Shown here: in pieces, positions 1 through 9,067 of the stretch
How the letters are laid out: each line of letters starts with the position of its first letter
Numbering within the stretch: position 1 is the stretch's first letter
Source of the DNA: an uncultured Phascolarctobacterium sp.
Lineage (GTDB): Bacteria; Bacillota; Negativicutes; Acidaminococcales; Acidaminococcaceae
Length of the DNA: 64,000 nucleotides
Direction of reading: 5' to 3'
Assembly (NCBI GenBank): GCA_900757795.1
Contig: CAAEPE010000030.1
Span: 20,425 to 84,424 of the forward strand
Notes under the pieces: model-generated
What the model was told of the DNA's origin: nothing
The model's input: only the letters and a program-made list of their open reading frames with translations
The model's database searches: none
Position numbers and translations under genes: made by a program

Positions 1-20
1 TGTAATTAACGAGGTTTATT

Positions 21-584
21 ATGGACAAGATTATTAAGCAACGTTTTCTAGATCATCTTGATGTGACTAACGCTGTAATGAATAGCGACATTTTGGCACA
101 AATTGCCGTAGCAGCAGCAGCAATCAAAAAAGCGTTGGCGGCAGGACATAAGGTTATGTTCTGCGGCAATGGCGGCAGTGCGGCGGACAGCCAACATTTA
201 GCTGCCGAATTTGTCGGCCGATTTCAAAAGGAACGCCGCGGGCTGCCTGCGATTGCTTTGACTGTTGATACTTCCATTTTGACGGCAGTAGGCAATGATT
301 ACGGTTATGATAAGGTTTTTGTGCGGCAGGTAGAAGCTTTGGCTCAAGCTGGAGATGTTTTGGTGGGCCTATCTACCAGCGGAAACAGTGCTAATGTGGT
401 GGCGGCTATTGAGTTGGCTAAAAGCAAGGGCGTTTACTGCGTAGGTATGACTGCTGCCGGCGGCGGAAAAATGGCTGACTTGTGTGATGAATGTATTGCT
501 GTGCCGGCAAAAATTACTGCCAGAGCGCAGGAAATGCATATTTTAATAGGGCATATTTTATGTGAACTGGTGGATGGTGAATAA
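21..584 (+). CDS. gmhA: Phosphoheptose isomerase GmhA
   Basis: Converts sedoheptulose 7-phosphate to D-glycero-D-manno-heptose 7-phosphate, the first step of ADP-heptose synthesis for the LPS inner core; cytosolic. The 187-residue length is normal for the family. The SIS fold is visible: the glycine-rich [16 protein letters not shown] stretch near residues 48-63 and the LSTSGNS phosphosugar loop near 117-123 are typical GmhA signatures. The ATG follows an ACGAGG ribosome site at about 9-14. The next three heptose genes overlap or abut it, so it probably heads or continues an operon whose upstream part lies outside the window. Confidence 0.96.
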   Translation: MDKIIKQRFLDHLDVTNAVMNSDILAQIAVAAAAIKKALAAGHKVMFCGNGGSAADSQHLAAEFVGRFQKERRGLPAIALTVDTSILTAVGNDYGYDKVFVRQVEALAQAGDVLVGLSTSGNSANVVAAIELAKSKGVYCVGMTAAGGGKMADLCDECIAVPAKITARAQEMHILIGHILCELVDGE

Positions 585-2061
585 TTTGGGCTTAGCTGCA
601 ACAACTTTTTTGGCAGAGCAAATAAAAAAGCTTCGCATTGCTGTTATCGGTGATGTGATGCTGGACAGATATTTTCACGGAGAAGTTAAGCGCATTTCTC
701 CGGAGGCTCCTGTGCCAGTCACGAAAATTAATAAAATAAAGTCTGTGCTTGGCGGTGCTGCTAATGTGGCGGCGAACTTGGCGCATTTAGAATGTCAGAC
801 TTTTATGGGCGGAGTTACCGGCGACGACGATAACAGAGTACTTTTGGAGCATTTGCTGGATGAAGTTGGTATTGACCATAGTGGCTTGATAAAAAGCTCT
901 CGGCGCAAAACTATTACTAAACTGCGCGTTTTAGGCGGCAATCAGCAGATGCTGCGCCTTGATTTTGAAGAAACCGGCGATTTATATCCGGAAGAAATTG
1001 TGCAGCTGCGTCATTGGCTGGCAGCGCTTTTGGATGATGGCCTGGATGGTATTATTGTTTCTGATTATGCTAAGGGAGTATGCTCTGACGATTTTTGCCA
1101 ATGGGTGATTAATGAGGGACACGCCTATAATGTTCCGGTGTTGATTGACCCTAAGGGGGCGGACTGGACTAAATACCGAGGCTGCGATTTTATTACGCCT
1201 AATTTAAAGGAAATGTGCGAGGCTGCTGGCTGCATGCGGGATAATGAAGACAGCGCCGTTGTAGAAATGGCGCGGGCCGCTAAAAATAAATATCAAATTA
1301 AAAATGTAGTTGTCACCCGCAGTGAGCATGGTATGTCTTTAGTTAACGATACGCAGGTGCTGCACAGTCCCGCAACTGCCATAGAGGTTTTTGATGTTTC
1401 CGGTGCCGGTGATACAGTAGCGGCTGCGCTGCTTGCCGGTGTTGCGGGCAAGCTGGATTTAGCAGATGCCATTTATATGGCTAACAGAGCTGCGGGAATA
1501 GTTGTGGCTAAAGTTGGTACCTATCCTGTACATCGTGACGAGCTGCTCAAGGATTTGCTGACCGAGGAACGTAAGCAGGGACGCGGGTACAGAACGCTAA
1601 GCTGGCAGGAGATTGCTTCTTTAGCGGCAACCTGGAAGACCTGCGGCGAAACTATTGTTTTTACTAATGGCTGCTTTGATATTTTGCATGTGGGACATGT
1701 GACATACTTGGAAAAAGCGCGTAACCTAGGAAAGCATTTGATTGTTGGCTTAAATACCGACGCTTCGGTACGCCGCTTAAAAGGAGAGACGCGTCCTTTA
1801 GTGCATGAGCTTGACAGAGCTAGAGTGCTGGCGGCTTTAGCTTGCGTGGACGCGGTAGTTCTGTTTGAGCAGGATACGCCGACGGAGCTTATTGAAAAAA
1901 TTCGTCCGGATATTTTGGTTAAAGGCGGCGATTATCGGCCTGACCAGGTTGCAGGACGTGAATATGCTGGCGAGGTTCGCATTATAGAATTTGAAGACGG
2001 CTACTCCACCACGGGAGTAGTAGAAAAAATCGTAAAAATGGTCAAGGAGGGTAAATTATGA
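574..2061 (+). CDS. hldE: Bifunctional heptose 7-phosphate kinase / heptose 1-phosphate adenylyltransferase HldE
   Basis: Phosphorylates D-glycero-D-manno-heptose 7-phosphate at C1 and later adenylylates the 1-phosphate to ADP-heptose. The N-terminal half is a PfkB/ribokinase-type kinase (IGDVMLDRY near the start, DVSGAGDT anion hole/catalytic motif near residue 275). The C-terminal part is a cytidylyltransferase-like domain ([13 protein letters not shown], then VKGGDY). This is the fused form also found in E. coli. The start is uncertain: ATG 574 lies inside the gmhA 3' end, and GTG 562 in the same frame would add four residues. Its stop overlaps the hldD start (ATGA). Confidence 0.95.
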   Translation: MVNNLGLAATTFLAEQIKKLRIAVIGDVMLDRYFHGEVKRISPEAPVPVTKINKIKSVLGGAANVAANLAHLECQTFMGGVTGDDDNRVLLEHLLDEVGIDHSGLIKSSRRKTITKLRVLGGNQQMLRLDFEETGDLYPEEIVQLRHWLAALLDDGLDGIIVSDYAKGVCSDDFCQWVINEGHAYNVPVLIDPKGADWTKYRGCDFITPNLKEMCEAAGCMRDNEDSAVVEMARAAKNKYQIKNVVVTRSEHGMSLVNDTQVLHSPATAIEVFDVSGAGDTVAAALLAGVAGKLDLADAIYMANRAAGIVVAKVGTYPVHRDELLKDLLTEERKQGRGYRTLSWQEIASLAATWKTCGETIVFTNGCFDILHVGHVTYLEKARNLGKHLIVGLNTDASVRRLKGETRPLVHELDRARVLAALACVDAVVLFEQDTPTELIEKIRPDILVKGGDYRPDQVAGREYAGEVRIIEFEDGYSTTGVVEKIVKMVKEGKL

Positions 2062-3032
2062 TTATTGTAACAGGCGGCGCCGGTTTTATCGGCAGTAATA
2101 TTGTTAAAGGTCTTAACGAGCGCGGTATCGACGATATTTTAGTCGTTGATAATTTGACTAATATGGTTAAATTTAAAAATATCCAAGGCTTAAAGGTGCA
2201 TGATTATATGGACAAATATGCTTTTATGGATGCTTTGAAAGCCGGCAAATTTAATCATGAAAAAATTGATGTAATTTTCCACGAGGGCGCTTGCTCCGAT
2301 ACCATGGAATATAACGGCAAGTACATGATGGAAAATAACTTTGAGTACACTAAAAATGTGCTGCATTTTTGCTTAGATAGAAAAATTCAGTTAATGTATG
2401 CTTCTTCTGCTTCTACCTATGGCAGCGGTACTCATGGCTTCCGCGAGGAGCCTGCCTGCGAGGAAGCGTTGAATGTTTATGCTTTTTCTAAATTGTTCTT
2501 TGATAATTATCTGCGCCGTCTGCTGCCGTCTGCTCAAAGTCAGGTAGTTGGCCTACGCTATTTTAACGTTTATGGACCGCAGGAAAACCATAAAGGAAAA
2601 ATGGCTTCTATGATTTACCAAATGTATAATCAATGGAAGGCAGAGCATAAGGTGCGCCTGTTTGGCGAATATGGCGGCTATGGGCCTGGCGAGCATACTC
2701 GCGATTTCATTTACGTTAAAGATGTTGTTAAGGTAAACTTCTATTTTATGGAACATCCAGAAATTAGTGGTATTTTTAACTGCGGTACTGGTCATGCTCA
2801 CCCATTCAATACTTTAGCTAAAGCAGTGCTCAACCATTTTGGCAGCGGCGAACTGGAATATGTGCCGTTCCCCGAGGTTTTGAAGGGCAAATATCAAAGC
2901 TTTACCGAAGCCGACCCTGCTAATTTGTTAGCGGCAGGTTATGACGGCGGCTTTACTCCTATTGAAGAAGCTGCTGAAGAGTATTGCCAGCTGCTCGATA
3001 AGACCGGCGGTTACTATGTCTATGAAGGCTAA
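2058..3032 (+). CDS. hldD: ADP-L-glycero-D-manno-heptose 6-epimerase HldD
   Basis: Epimerises ADP-D,D-heptose to ADP-L,D-heptose, the donor used by LPS heptosyltransferases. It is an extended short-chain dehydrogenase: an N-terminal TGGAGFIGSNIV NADP-binding loop and a catalytic YAFSK (Y-x-x-x-K) near residue 140; the SSASTYG motif supplies the Ser. EGACSDTMEYNG is characteristic of HldD among these enzymes. The 324-residue length fits. An AAGGAGGG ribosome site at 2045-2052 precedes the ATG, which overlaps the hldE stop by 4 nt, so translation is probably coupled. Confidence 0.96.
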   Translation: MIIVTGGAGFIGSNIVKGLNERGIDDILVVDNLTNMVKFKNIQGLKVHDYMDKYAFMDALKAGKFNHEKIDVIFHEGACSDTMEYNGKYMMENNFEYTKNVLHFCLDRKIQLMYASSASTYGSGTHGFREEPACEEALNVYAFSKLFFDNYLRRLLPSAQSQVVGLRYFNVYGPQENHKGKMASMIYQMYNQWKAEHKVRLFGEYGGYGPGEHTRDFIYVKDVVKVNFYFMEHPEISGIFNCGTGHAHPFNTLAKAVLNHFGSGELEYVPFPEVLKGKYQSFTEADPANLLAAGYDGGFTPIEEAAEEYCQLLDKTGGYYVYEG

Positions 3033-3522
3033 GGCTGTTTTTTTCGACCGTGATGGTGTGCTCAACGTAGATGTAGCTTATTTATATAAAATTTCTGATT
3101 TGCGTTGGATTGAAGGCGCCAGGGAGACTGTGGCTTATTTAACTAAGCTGGGTTATAAGATTTTTGTAGTTACTAATCAAAGCGGCATTGCTCGCGGATA
3201 CTATACTGTGGCGCAAATGCAGGAGCTGCATGAGTATATGCTGCGGGAAATTGCTGCCTGCGGCGGTAAAATTGACAAGATTTATTACTGTCCGCATCAT
3301 AAAGAAGGAAAAATAGCAGAGTTTACCTGCGACTGCCAGTGCCGCAAGCCTAAACCGGGTATGATAAAGCAGGCCTTTGCTGAATACTCTTTAGATAAGG
3401 AAAAATCTTTTCTTATTGGCGATGGTGCGCGTGATGTGGAGGCGGCGGAAGCTGCCGGAATTCGTGGGTACTTATTTAAGGGCGGTAATTTGTTAGAATT
3501 TGTAAAAGGTATTGTTGATTAA
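3016..3522 (+). CDS. gmhB: D-glycero-D-manno-heptose 1,7-bisphosphate 7-phosphatase GmhB
   Basis: Removes the 7-phosphate from heptose 1,7-bisphosphate between the two HldE steps. HAD superfamily: FFDRDGVLNVD is motif I with the nucleophile and acid/base Asp; TNQSGIARGY is motif II; CxCRKPKPGM carries the motif III Lys; IGDGARDVEAAEAAG is motif IV. The Cys/His residues around YYCPHH...CDCQCRKP form the zinc-binding loop typical of GmhB. I place the start at ATG 3016 (or 3022), since the frame upstream of that lies within hldD. It overlaps hldD by 17 nt and completes the four-enzyme ADP-heptose set. Confidence 0.94.
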   Translation: MSMKAKAVFFDRDGVLNVDVAYLYKISDLRWIEGARETVAYLTKLGYKIFVVTNQSGIARGYYTVAQMQELHEYMLREIAACGGKIDKIYYCPHHKEGKIAEFTCDCQCRKPKPGMIKQAFAEYSLDKEKSFLIGDGARDVEAAEAAGIRGYLFKGGNLLEFVKGIVD

Positions 3523-3523
3523 G

Positions 3524-4570
3524 ATGGAATATAAAAATATTTTACTTATTAAAATGAGCTCGTTGGGCGATATATTGCACACGCTGCCCTTTGCGGCGGC
3601 GCTGCGCCAGCGCTTTCCGCAGGCGCGCATTACCTGGCTGGTACATCCTCAGTTTGCAGGCTTTGTGCCGGACGCGCCGGTAATTGACGAAGTGCTGTAT
3701 TTCGATAAGGTAAAATTTAATAAAATGGGCTTGAGCGATAAGATAAAATATTTTCGTGAAATGCGTTCTTTGCTGCACAGCAAGCATTTTGATTTGGTTA
3801 TCGACATGCAGGGCTTATTTAAAAGCGCTGTGCTGGCGGCTATCAGCGGCTGCAGCAATCGCATTGGTTATGCGGAAATGCGCGAGGGCAGCGGGTTGGT
3901 AAGCAAAGCGATTGTTGGTGAACACAGTAAAGAGCATGTAATTGAGCGTTATTTAGACGTGGCGCGGTATTTGGGTGCCAAGGTGGACAGCCTTGATGAT
4001 GTCTGTTTTCCGCTGCCTGATTTAAGTAAAGAAACTGCTAGTGTACAAGAAAAATTAAGACAGCTGGGCTTTAGCTGCGGCGAATATATTGTTATCGTTC
4101 CCGGCGCCCGCTGGTGGACAAAAGAATGGCCCGTAGAACATTACGTGACCTTGATTAAAAAATTTATAGCAGATGGAATCAGCGTAGTGCTGGCAGGCGG
4201 GCCTGACGATAAAGTTAAAGGGCAGACGATTGCTGGGCAATGTGCCGATAAATTGGTTATTGATATGACAGGGCAGACCTCCTTGCGGGAATTGGCTGCT
4301 TTGATTAAAGGCTGCGTTTTTTACATCAGCGCGGATACTGGTCCGCTGCATTTTGCTGCGGCGTTGAAAAAGCCCTTGATTGCCATGTATGGCCCCACCA
4401 AAGCAGACCGTACAGGACCTTATGGCAGCAAAAATTCTACGGTGCTTTTATCACCCGCTAAATGCGCCGGTTGTTTAAAAAAGAAATGTGATTATTGGCA
4501 TTGTATGCACGATATAACGCCGGAAATGGTATATGAAATTTATCAAAAAAAGGTGAAGGCTCATGGCTAA
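3524..4570 (+). CDS. waaC: LPS heptosyltransferase, GT9 family (WaaC-like)
   Basis: GT9 glycosyltransferase, likely adding the first heptose from ADP-heptose to Kdo at the inner membrane's cytoplasmic face. The N-terminal MSSLGDILHTLPFAAALR matches the first-heptosyltransferase type. PGARWWTKEWP and SADTGPLHFAAALKKPLIAMYGPT are the donor-binding C-terminal motifs of the family. Its 348 residues are usual. ATG 3524 lies directly after the gmhB stop; a TTG at 3512 in frame is less likely. The position behind the ADP-heptose genes supports the role. WaaC versus another GT9 specificity cannot be settled from sequence alone. Confidence 0.85.
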   Translation: MEYKNILLIKMSSLGDILHTLPFAAALRQRFPQARITWLVHPQFAGFVPDAPVIDEVLYFDKVKFNKMGLSDKIKYFREMRSLLHSKHFDLVIDMQGLFKSAVLAAISGCSNRIGYAEMREGSGLVSKAIVGEHSKEHVIERYLDVARYLGAKVDSLDDVCFPLPDLSKETASVQEKLRQLGFSCGEYIVIVPGARWWTKEWPVEHYVTLIKKFIADGISVVLAGGPDDKVKGQTIAGQCADKLVIDMTGQTSLRELAALIKGCVFYISADTGPLHFAAALKKPLIAMYGPTKADRTGPYGSKNSTVLLSPAKCAGCLKKKCDYWHCMHDITPEMVYEIYQKKVKAHG

Positions 4571-5618
4571 AGCAGTTGAACTGAACGGAAAAAAAATATT
4601 GGTAACTTTTTTAATGCACTTAGGTGATTTGACGTTGACCACGCCTTTTATTCACGCTTTGCGCAAGGCTGCACCTGATGCTCATATTACCTTTTTGGCA
4701 GACGAAAAGCTCAAGGATGTAGTGCTGCATAATCCTTATTTAGACGAGGTAATTACCATTGATAAAAAAGGACGGGACAACAGTATTTTGGCGTTGATGG
4801 CCTGCGCCCGCCGTTTAAGTAAAATGGATTTTGATATGCTAATCAATCTGCATCCAAATGAACGCTGTTCGTTCATTTGTGCGATGACGAAAACAAAGCT
4901 GCGCTGTGGAACTGCTCATACACTGTTTAAGCCTGTGTGGGATGTAGTTACGCCGCTGAATCGTAAACTTCACGCAGCAGATATGTATTTAGATGTTTTG
5001 ACGCAATTAGGTGTAGATAAATTAGAGCATAATGGCCTGGAGATTTTTCCCAGTCAGGAGCATATGGCTCATGCGGAAGAATTTTGGCGCGATCATGGCG
5101 TTTTCGGCAGTGATAAGCTTGTAGGCTTTAATATTGGCAGCGCCGTAATAACCAAACGTTGGGCGCCGGAACGTTTTGCACAGGTAGCAGATATGTTGGC
5201 GGCTAAGGGCTATAAGCCGGTGTTTTTTGGCGGTACTATGGATGAAGAAATGGTGCAGGAGGCAATTGGCTATATGAAAACCACACCTGTAGTAGCTACC
5301 GGAAATTTTACTATTGGCAGCTTGGCTGCGGCTATGCGCAGATGCAGCTTGATAATCACTAACGACAGCGGGCCTATGCATGTAGCTATTAGCCAAAAGG
5401 TGCCTATTGTGGCTATGTACGGACCTTCCAGTCCTAAGCTGTATGGTCCCTATACTAAAAACGCAACAATTGTTACTGCTCTGCCGCCCTGCCCCGGCTG
5501 TGCCGACGGTATGAAGCACAAATGCAGCGATATGCAGTGCATGACTAGATTGACTGTGCAGCAGGTAGTACAGGCTGCGGAAGCTATGTTGCAAAAGCAC
5601 GGCGACAGTAATGAGTAA
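4563..5618 (+). CDS. waaF: LPS heptosyltransferase, GT9 family (WaaF-like)
   Basis: A second GT9 enzyme of 351 residues, likely adding the second heptose of the inner core. It has the N-terminal LMHLGDLTLTTPFIHALRK start of the fold and the C-terminal TNDSGPMHVAISQKVPIVAMYGPSSP donor site. Several Cys near the C-terminus (PPCPGCADG...CSDMQCM) resemble the Cys cluster of its neighbour (CAGCLKKKCDYWHC), so the two look like diverged paralogues. It overlaps the preceding gene by 8 nt and the next by 8 nt, consistent with one polycistronic message. Exact acceptor specificity is inferred from position. Confidence 0.82.
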   Translation: MAKAVELNGKKILVTFLMHLGDLTLTTPFIHALRKAAPDAHITFLADEKLKDVVLHNPYLDEVITIDKKGRDNSILALMACARRLSKMDFDMLINLHPNERCSFICAMTKTKLRCGTAHTLFKPVWDVVTPLNRKLHAADMYLDVLTQLGVDKLEHNGLEIFPSQEHMAHAEEFWRDHGVFGSDKLVGFNIGSAVITKRWAPERFAQVADMLAAKGYKPVFFGGTMDEEMVQEAIGYMKTTPVVATGNFTIGSLAAAMRRCSLIITNDSGPMHVAISQKVPIVAMYGPSSPKLYGPYTKNATIVTALPPCPGCADGMKHKCSDMQCMTRLTVQQVVQAAEAMLQKHGDSNE

Positions 5619-6276
5619 GCCGCTGACCATTAACGGTGAGCTGCTGCTATTATGCGAGCGGTTAGAAATAGCAAGATTTTTGCATTTTTATGTGCAGTAT
5701 TTATTTCGGCAGGGATTGGTTTTGCCTGCTTTACAAATAATAAATTTTCATGAATTAGCAAAGCTGCCAGCTTTGGCAGAACGGCTGCCTAGTTGTGATG
5801 GCAGCGATAAAGTACACAGCGTGATAGTCTTTGCCGATGCGGCAAGTGATTTAGAGCAGCGCAGCAATATAGTTGCTTCTGTACGCGGAAAGGAATATTT
5901 TTTGCATAGAAAAACCTCTACGCACTTTTTCTTTCCCGGACGGCAGCCAGGCAAGCGTTGGCGGCACGGTTATTTTGAGGATATGCTTATGGAAGCCTTG
6001 AAGCCGGAAGCTGCTTCTAAGGAGAATTTTCTCAATCTTATCAATACTGCGAGGGAATATTTACTAAGCGTTAATATTTGCCGCCGACAGGAGCAGCCAT
6101 TTGTTAATTTTAATAGGCAGCTGCTGTATGCGTATTTTGCCGGAACGGAAAAATATGCGGGCTGCAATTTAGCGCAGGCGGCTGCTTTAGGCGTTTTTGA
6201 TTTAGAGCATCAAACTTTTGCCAGCTTGCGCAAATGCTTTACAGAGCAGGCGCAGAATAAAATTAGCAAAAGCTAA
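5611..6276 (+). CDS. Uncharacterised protein, DUF3226/TOPRIM-like
   Basis: I do not know its function. The layout resembles the DUF3226 family, a small TOPRIM-like fold: a beta-alpha start (LLLLCERLEIARFL), then HELAKLPAL, the VIVFADAASD strand with two acidic residues near residue 72, FFFPGR, and EDMLMEAL near 123. The usual N-terminal acidic VEGxDD motif appears degraded to CERLE, so metal-dependent activity is doubtful. No signal peptide or membrane segment is seen. Its start overlaps the second heptosyltransferase by 8 nt, placing it at the end of the heptose operon. The family match is from pattern recognition only. Confidence 0.6.
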   Translation: MSKPLTINGELLLLCERLEIARFLHFYVQYLFRQGLVLPALQIINFHELAKLPALAERLPSCDGSDKVHSVIVFADAASDLEQRSNIVASVRGKEYFLHRKTSTHFFFPGRQPGKRWRHGYFEDMLMEALKPEAASKENFLNLINTAREYLLSVNICRRQEQPFVNFNRQLLYAYFAGTEKYAGCNLAQAAALGVFDLEHQTFASLRKCFTEQAQNKISKS

Positions 6277-6287
6277 TGATGTTTTTC

Positions 6288-6316
6288 TTGCATAAACTGT
6301 TTGCTTATAGTATTCT
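6288..6316 (+). promoter_or_regulatory. Candidate sigma-A promoter for the 61-aa gene
   Basis: TTGCAT at 6288-6293 and TATTCT at 6311-6316 are separated by exactly 17 nt. It lies in the 65-nt gap between the heptose operon and the next small gene, so it could give that gene its own transcript. Confidence 0.5.
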
Positions 6317-6341
6317 ATTAGAGTAAAAGGAGGACTGTAAG

Positions 6342-6527
6342 ATGGCTGATATTGTAGAAAGCTTGGCAGGCAATAAAATGCTCATGCTCAAGCAGGACAT
6401 TGCGTTTTTGCGTCAGCGTTTAGCTGAATGTGCAGATGAAGAAGCTAAAAAAGCAATTCGTCGCGAGCTGATGGATAAGGAAACCTATTATAATATTCTT
6501 GCAGACCGCCAGCGTATTAACCATTAA
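6342..6527 (+). CDS. Small hypothetical protein (61 aa)
   Basis: A short cytosolic protein, probably mostly helical: the middle (MLKQDIAFLRQRLAECADEEAKKAIRRELMDKE) has heptad-like spacing that would suit a short amphipathic helix or helical hairpin. No known motif is recognised. The start is well supported by AAAGGAGG about 8 nt upstream of ATG 6342. It has its own candidate promoter and its own intrinsic terminator, which suggests independent expression rather than a leftover ORF. Confidence 0.7.
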   Translation: MADIVESLAGNKMLMLKQDIAFLRQRLAECADEEAKKAIRRELMDKETYYNILADRQRINH

Positions 6528-6550
6528 GCCGGAAACTTTACCGGCTTTTT
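6526..6550 (+). terminator. Intrinsic terminator after the 61-aa gene
   Basis: AAGCCGG (6526-6532) pairs with CCGGCTT (6541-6547), followed by a T-run. It separates the heptose block from murA. Confidence 0.85.
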
Positions 6551-6564
6551 CTTTGTTATTACTA

Positions 6565-6594
6565 TTGAAAACAAACCGGTGATGATGATAAAAT
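6565..6594 (+). promoter_or_regulatory. Candidate sigma-A promoter of murA
   Basis: TTGAAA at 6565-6570 and TAAAAT at 6589-6594 with an 18-nt spacer, immediately after the preceding terminator and about 48 nt before the murA start. Confidence 0.55.
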
Positions 6595-6641
6595 ATCTTT
6601 ATCTATAGACTAATTTTATTCGCACATACAGGAGGATTATT

Positions 6642-7904
6642 TTGGAAAAGCTAGTTGTAAAAGGCGGTACTCGTCTAGTTGGTACAGTCAAGACCAGTGG
6701 TGCGAAAAACGCCGTATTACCGATAATTGCGGCGTCAATTTTGGGAACAACACCCAGTCATTTAGATGAAGTCCCCATGTTGGAGGATGTTCATACTATT
6801 AGTGAGGTATTAAAATGCTTGGGCTTAACGGTCACTAATCCGGAGCCTAACGTTCTTGACATAGATAGCACACAGATTACTGCTTGTGAAGCTCCCTATG
6901 AGCTGGTCCGCACTATGCGCGCATCCTTTCTTGTAATGGGACCACTGCTTGCCCGCGTTGGTCAAGCGCGTATTTCTATGCCCGGCGGCTGCGCTATTGG
7001 CGCGCGTCCCATAGATATTCATTTAAAAGCATTCGAGGCCTTAGGCGTAAAAATTGAGCAGGGCCATGGTTATATTGAAGCCAGCGCTCCCGACGGCTTA
7101 AAGGGTGCCAATATTTATTTTGATTTTCCCAGTGTAGGAGCTACTGAAAACGTTTTAATGGCAGCTTCTTTAGCTGATGGCATAACCGTGTTGGAAAATG
7201 CGGCAGAGGAACCGGAAATAGTTGATTTAGCTAACTATTTAAATAAAATGGGCGCTAAAATTCGCGGTGCCGGTACCGATACTATTCGTATTGAAGGCGT
7301 TAAAGAACTGCATGGCGCTGATTATACCATTATTCCCGATCGTATTGAAGCAGGTACTTATATGATTGCTGCTGCCATGACCGGCGGTGACGTTGTGATA
7401 GAAAATGTTCTGCCGGAACACCAAAAGCCCTTGATTGCTAAGCTGCGTGAGGCCGGCGCTTTGGTAGAAGAAGATATTGATAAGGTGCGTGTTGTGGGTC
7501 AGCTGCCTTTAAAGGCTGTTGCTATTAAAACTTTGCCTTATCCTGGCTTCCCCACTGATATGCAGGCTCAGCTGATGGCAATGATGGTTATTGCTGAAGG
7601 CCGCAGCAAGGTTACGGAAACGGTGTTTGAAAATCGTTTTATGCACGTAGTAGAGTTGAACCGTATGGGTGCAGCCATCAGTACCGAAGGCCGCAGTGCC
7701 GTTATTGACGGGCCTAGCAAGCTTACCGGCTGTGATGTGCGCGCTACCGACCTGCGTGCCGGCGCAGCGATGATTTTAGCTGGCTTAGTTGCCGAAGGAG
7801 TAACTCGTATTGGCGATATTTATCATATTGACCGCGGCTATGAAAAAATTGTAGATAAGTTAAAAAATCTGGGCGCCGATATTGAGCGAGTAAATATTGA
7901 TTAA
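6642..7904 (+). CDS. murA: UDP-N-acetylglucosamine 1-carboxyvinyltransferase MurA
   Basis: Transfers enolpyruvate from PEP to UDP-GlcNAc, the first committed step of peptidoglycan synthesis, in the cytosol. The 420 residues fit the EPSP-synthase-like double-barrel fold. [10 protein letters not shown] near the N-terminus carries the conserved Lys and Asn. [12 protein letters not shown] around residues 114-125 contains the active-site Cys117, which is the fosfomycin target, so the enzyme should be fosfomycin sensitive. PDRIEAGTY lies mid-protein. The start is TTG 6642, fixed by AGGAGG at 6630-6635. It is followed by an mreB/mbl gene as in many Firmicutes. Confidence 0.97.
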   Translation: MEKLVVKGGTRLVGTVKTSGAKNAVLPIIAASILGTTPSHLDEVPMLEDVHTISEVLKCLGLTVTNPEPNVLDIDSTQITACEAPYELVRTMRASFLVMGPLLARVGQARISMPGGCAIGARPIDIHLKAFEALGVKIEQGHGYIEASAPDGLKGANIYFDFPSVGATENVLMAASLADGITVLENAAEEPEIVDLANYLNKMGAKIRGAGTDTIRIEGVKELHGADYTIIPDRIEAGTYMIAAAMTGGDVVIENVLPEHQKPLIAKLREAGALVEEDIDKVRVVGQLPLKAVAIKTLPYPGFPTDMQAQLMAMMVIAEGRSKVTETVFENRFMHVVELNRMGAAISTEGRSAVIDGPSKLTGCDVRATDLRAGAAMILAGLVAEGVTRIGDIYHIDRGYEKIVDKLKNLGADIERVNID

Positions 7905-7934
7905 ACTGTCAAGGTAAGAACAGGAGTTAAGAGA

Positions 7935-8960
7935 ATGTTTAAGAGTATGGATATAGGTATTGATCTTGGCACAGCTAATATCCTTGTCTTTGTTAAAGGT
8001 AAGGGAGTTGTACTGAAAGAGCCTAGCGTGGTTGCTATTGATAAGGTGCGCAATAAAGTGCTGGCTGTGGGCGATGATGCCCGGGAAATGCTGGGTCGTT
8101 CACCCGGAACCATTGTGGCTATTCGTCCTTTGAAAGAAGGCGTTATTGCTAACTATACGGTTACTCAAAAGCTGTTGGCTTACGTTATTGAAAAGGTTGC
8201 CGGAAAAAGCTTGTTTTTTAAGCCGCGCGTTATGACCTGTGTGCCTATCGGCATCACATCTGTAGAAAAACGTGCTGTTATGGAAGCTACTACTCAGGGT
8301 GGTGCTTCTAAAACCTATTTAATTGAAGAGCCTTTAGCCGCTGCACTGGGCGCAGGCATAGATATTTCTGTGCCTCGCGGTAATATGGTTGTTGATATAG
8401 GTGGCGGAACTACGGATATTGCTGTGCTTAGCTTAGGCGGCATTGTTGTAGATTCTTCTATTCGCATTGGCGGTGATCATTTTGATGAAGCGATTGTGCG
8501 TCATGTAAAAAAAGTACATAATGTTCTTATTGGTGAGCGTACTGCTGAAGAAATTAAAATGAAGGTTGCTACCGTTTCCAAAAATGGTCGCAGTGAATCC
8601 GTTAGTGTGCGCGGACGCGATATGGTGACCGGTCTGCCTACTACTTTTTCTGTTAATAGTGAAGAATGTCGAGAAGCCTTAGCTGATTCTATAGCTTCTT
8701 TGATTGCTACCGTGCGCAGCGTTTTAGAAAAATGTCCGCCAGAGCTGGCAGCCGATATAGTAGACAATGGTATTTACATGACTGGCGGCGGTGCGCTTTT
8801 AGATGGTTTGGCTGAGGTTATGGAAAAAGAAACCGGTATCACTACACGTATTGCAGATGACCCGTTGGAATGTGTAGCGCTTGGTACAGGCAAGGCTTTG
8901 GAAAATCTTGACAAACTGCATCCGGGAACCGTGTATACTGTTTCTAATTTGGATATTTAA
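7935..8960 (+). CDS. mbl: Rod-shape actin homologue MreB/Mbl
   Basis: Bacterial actin that guides side-wall peptidoglycan synthesis as membrane-bound filaments. The DIGIDLGTANILVF phosphate-1 loop is at the N-terminus, IGGGTTDIAVLSLGG is phosphate-2, and TGGGALLDGL is the adenosine motif near residue 280. The 341-residue length is typical. The murA neighbour suggests the Mbl branch (in Bacillus mbl lies in the murA2-spoIID-spoIIID-mbl neighbourhood), but MreB cannot be excluded. It is separated from murA by 30 nt and ends at a strong terminator. Confidence 0.93.
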   Translation: MFKSMDIGIDLGTANILVFVKGKGVVLKEPSVVAIDKVRNKVLAVGDDAREMLGRSPGTIVAIRPLKEGVIANYTVTQKLLAYVIEKVAGKSLFFKPRVMTCVPIGITSVEKRAVMEATTQGGASKTYLIEEPLAAALGAGIDISVPRGNMVVDIGGGTTDIAVLSLGGIVVDSSIRIGGDHFDEAIVRHVKKVHNVLIGERTAEEIKMKVATVSKNGRSESVSVRGRDMVTGLPTTFSVNSEECREALADSIASLIATVRSVLEKCPPELAADIVDNGIYMTGGGALLDGLAEVMEKETGITTRIADDPLECVALGTGKALENLDKLHPGTVYTVSNLDI

Positions 8961-8969
8961 TGAAAAATT

Positions 8970-9008
8970 GACTGGCGATAAGGCAATAATGCCTTATGCC
9001 AGTCTTTT
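8970..9008 (+). terminator. Strong intrinsic terminator after mbl
   Basis: A long stem: GACTGGC (8970-8976) and ATAAGGCA (8978-8985) pair with TGCCTTAT (8990-8997) and GCCAGTC (8998-9004), with one bulged G, an ATAA loop and a trailing TTTTA. Confidence 0.9.
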
Positions 9009-9020
9009 ATGATATTACAG

Positions 9021-9043
9021 CACAGCGTAAGCTGTGTCTTTTT
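9021..9043 (+). terminator. Second hairpin with T-run
   Basis: CACAGC (9021-9026) and GCTGTG (9031-9036) with a GTAA loop, followed by TCTTTTT. It is a tandem back-up terminator or a leader hairpin of the downstream gene, which starts 25 nt later. Confidence 0.5.
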
Positions 9044-9067
9044 GTTGATGATATAAGGTAGTGTATT

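Noticed and set aside
5022..5630. 202-aa open frame on the minus strand across waaF
   Set aside because: It lies wholly opposite a clear GT9 gene, has no ribosome site or family motif, and its composition is that of an antisense shadow.
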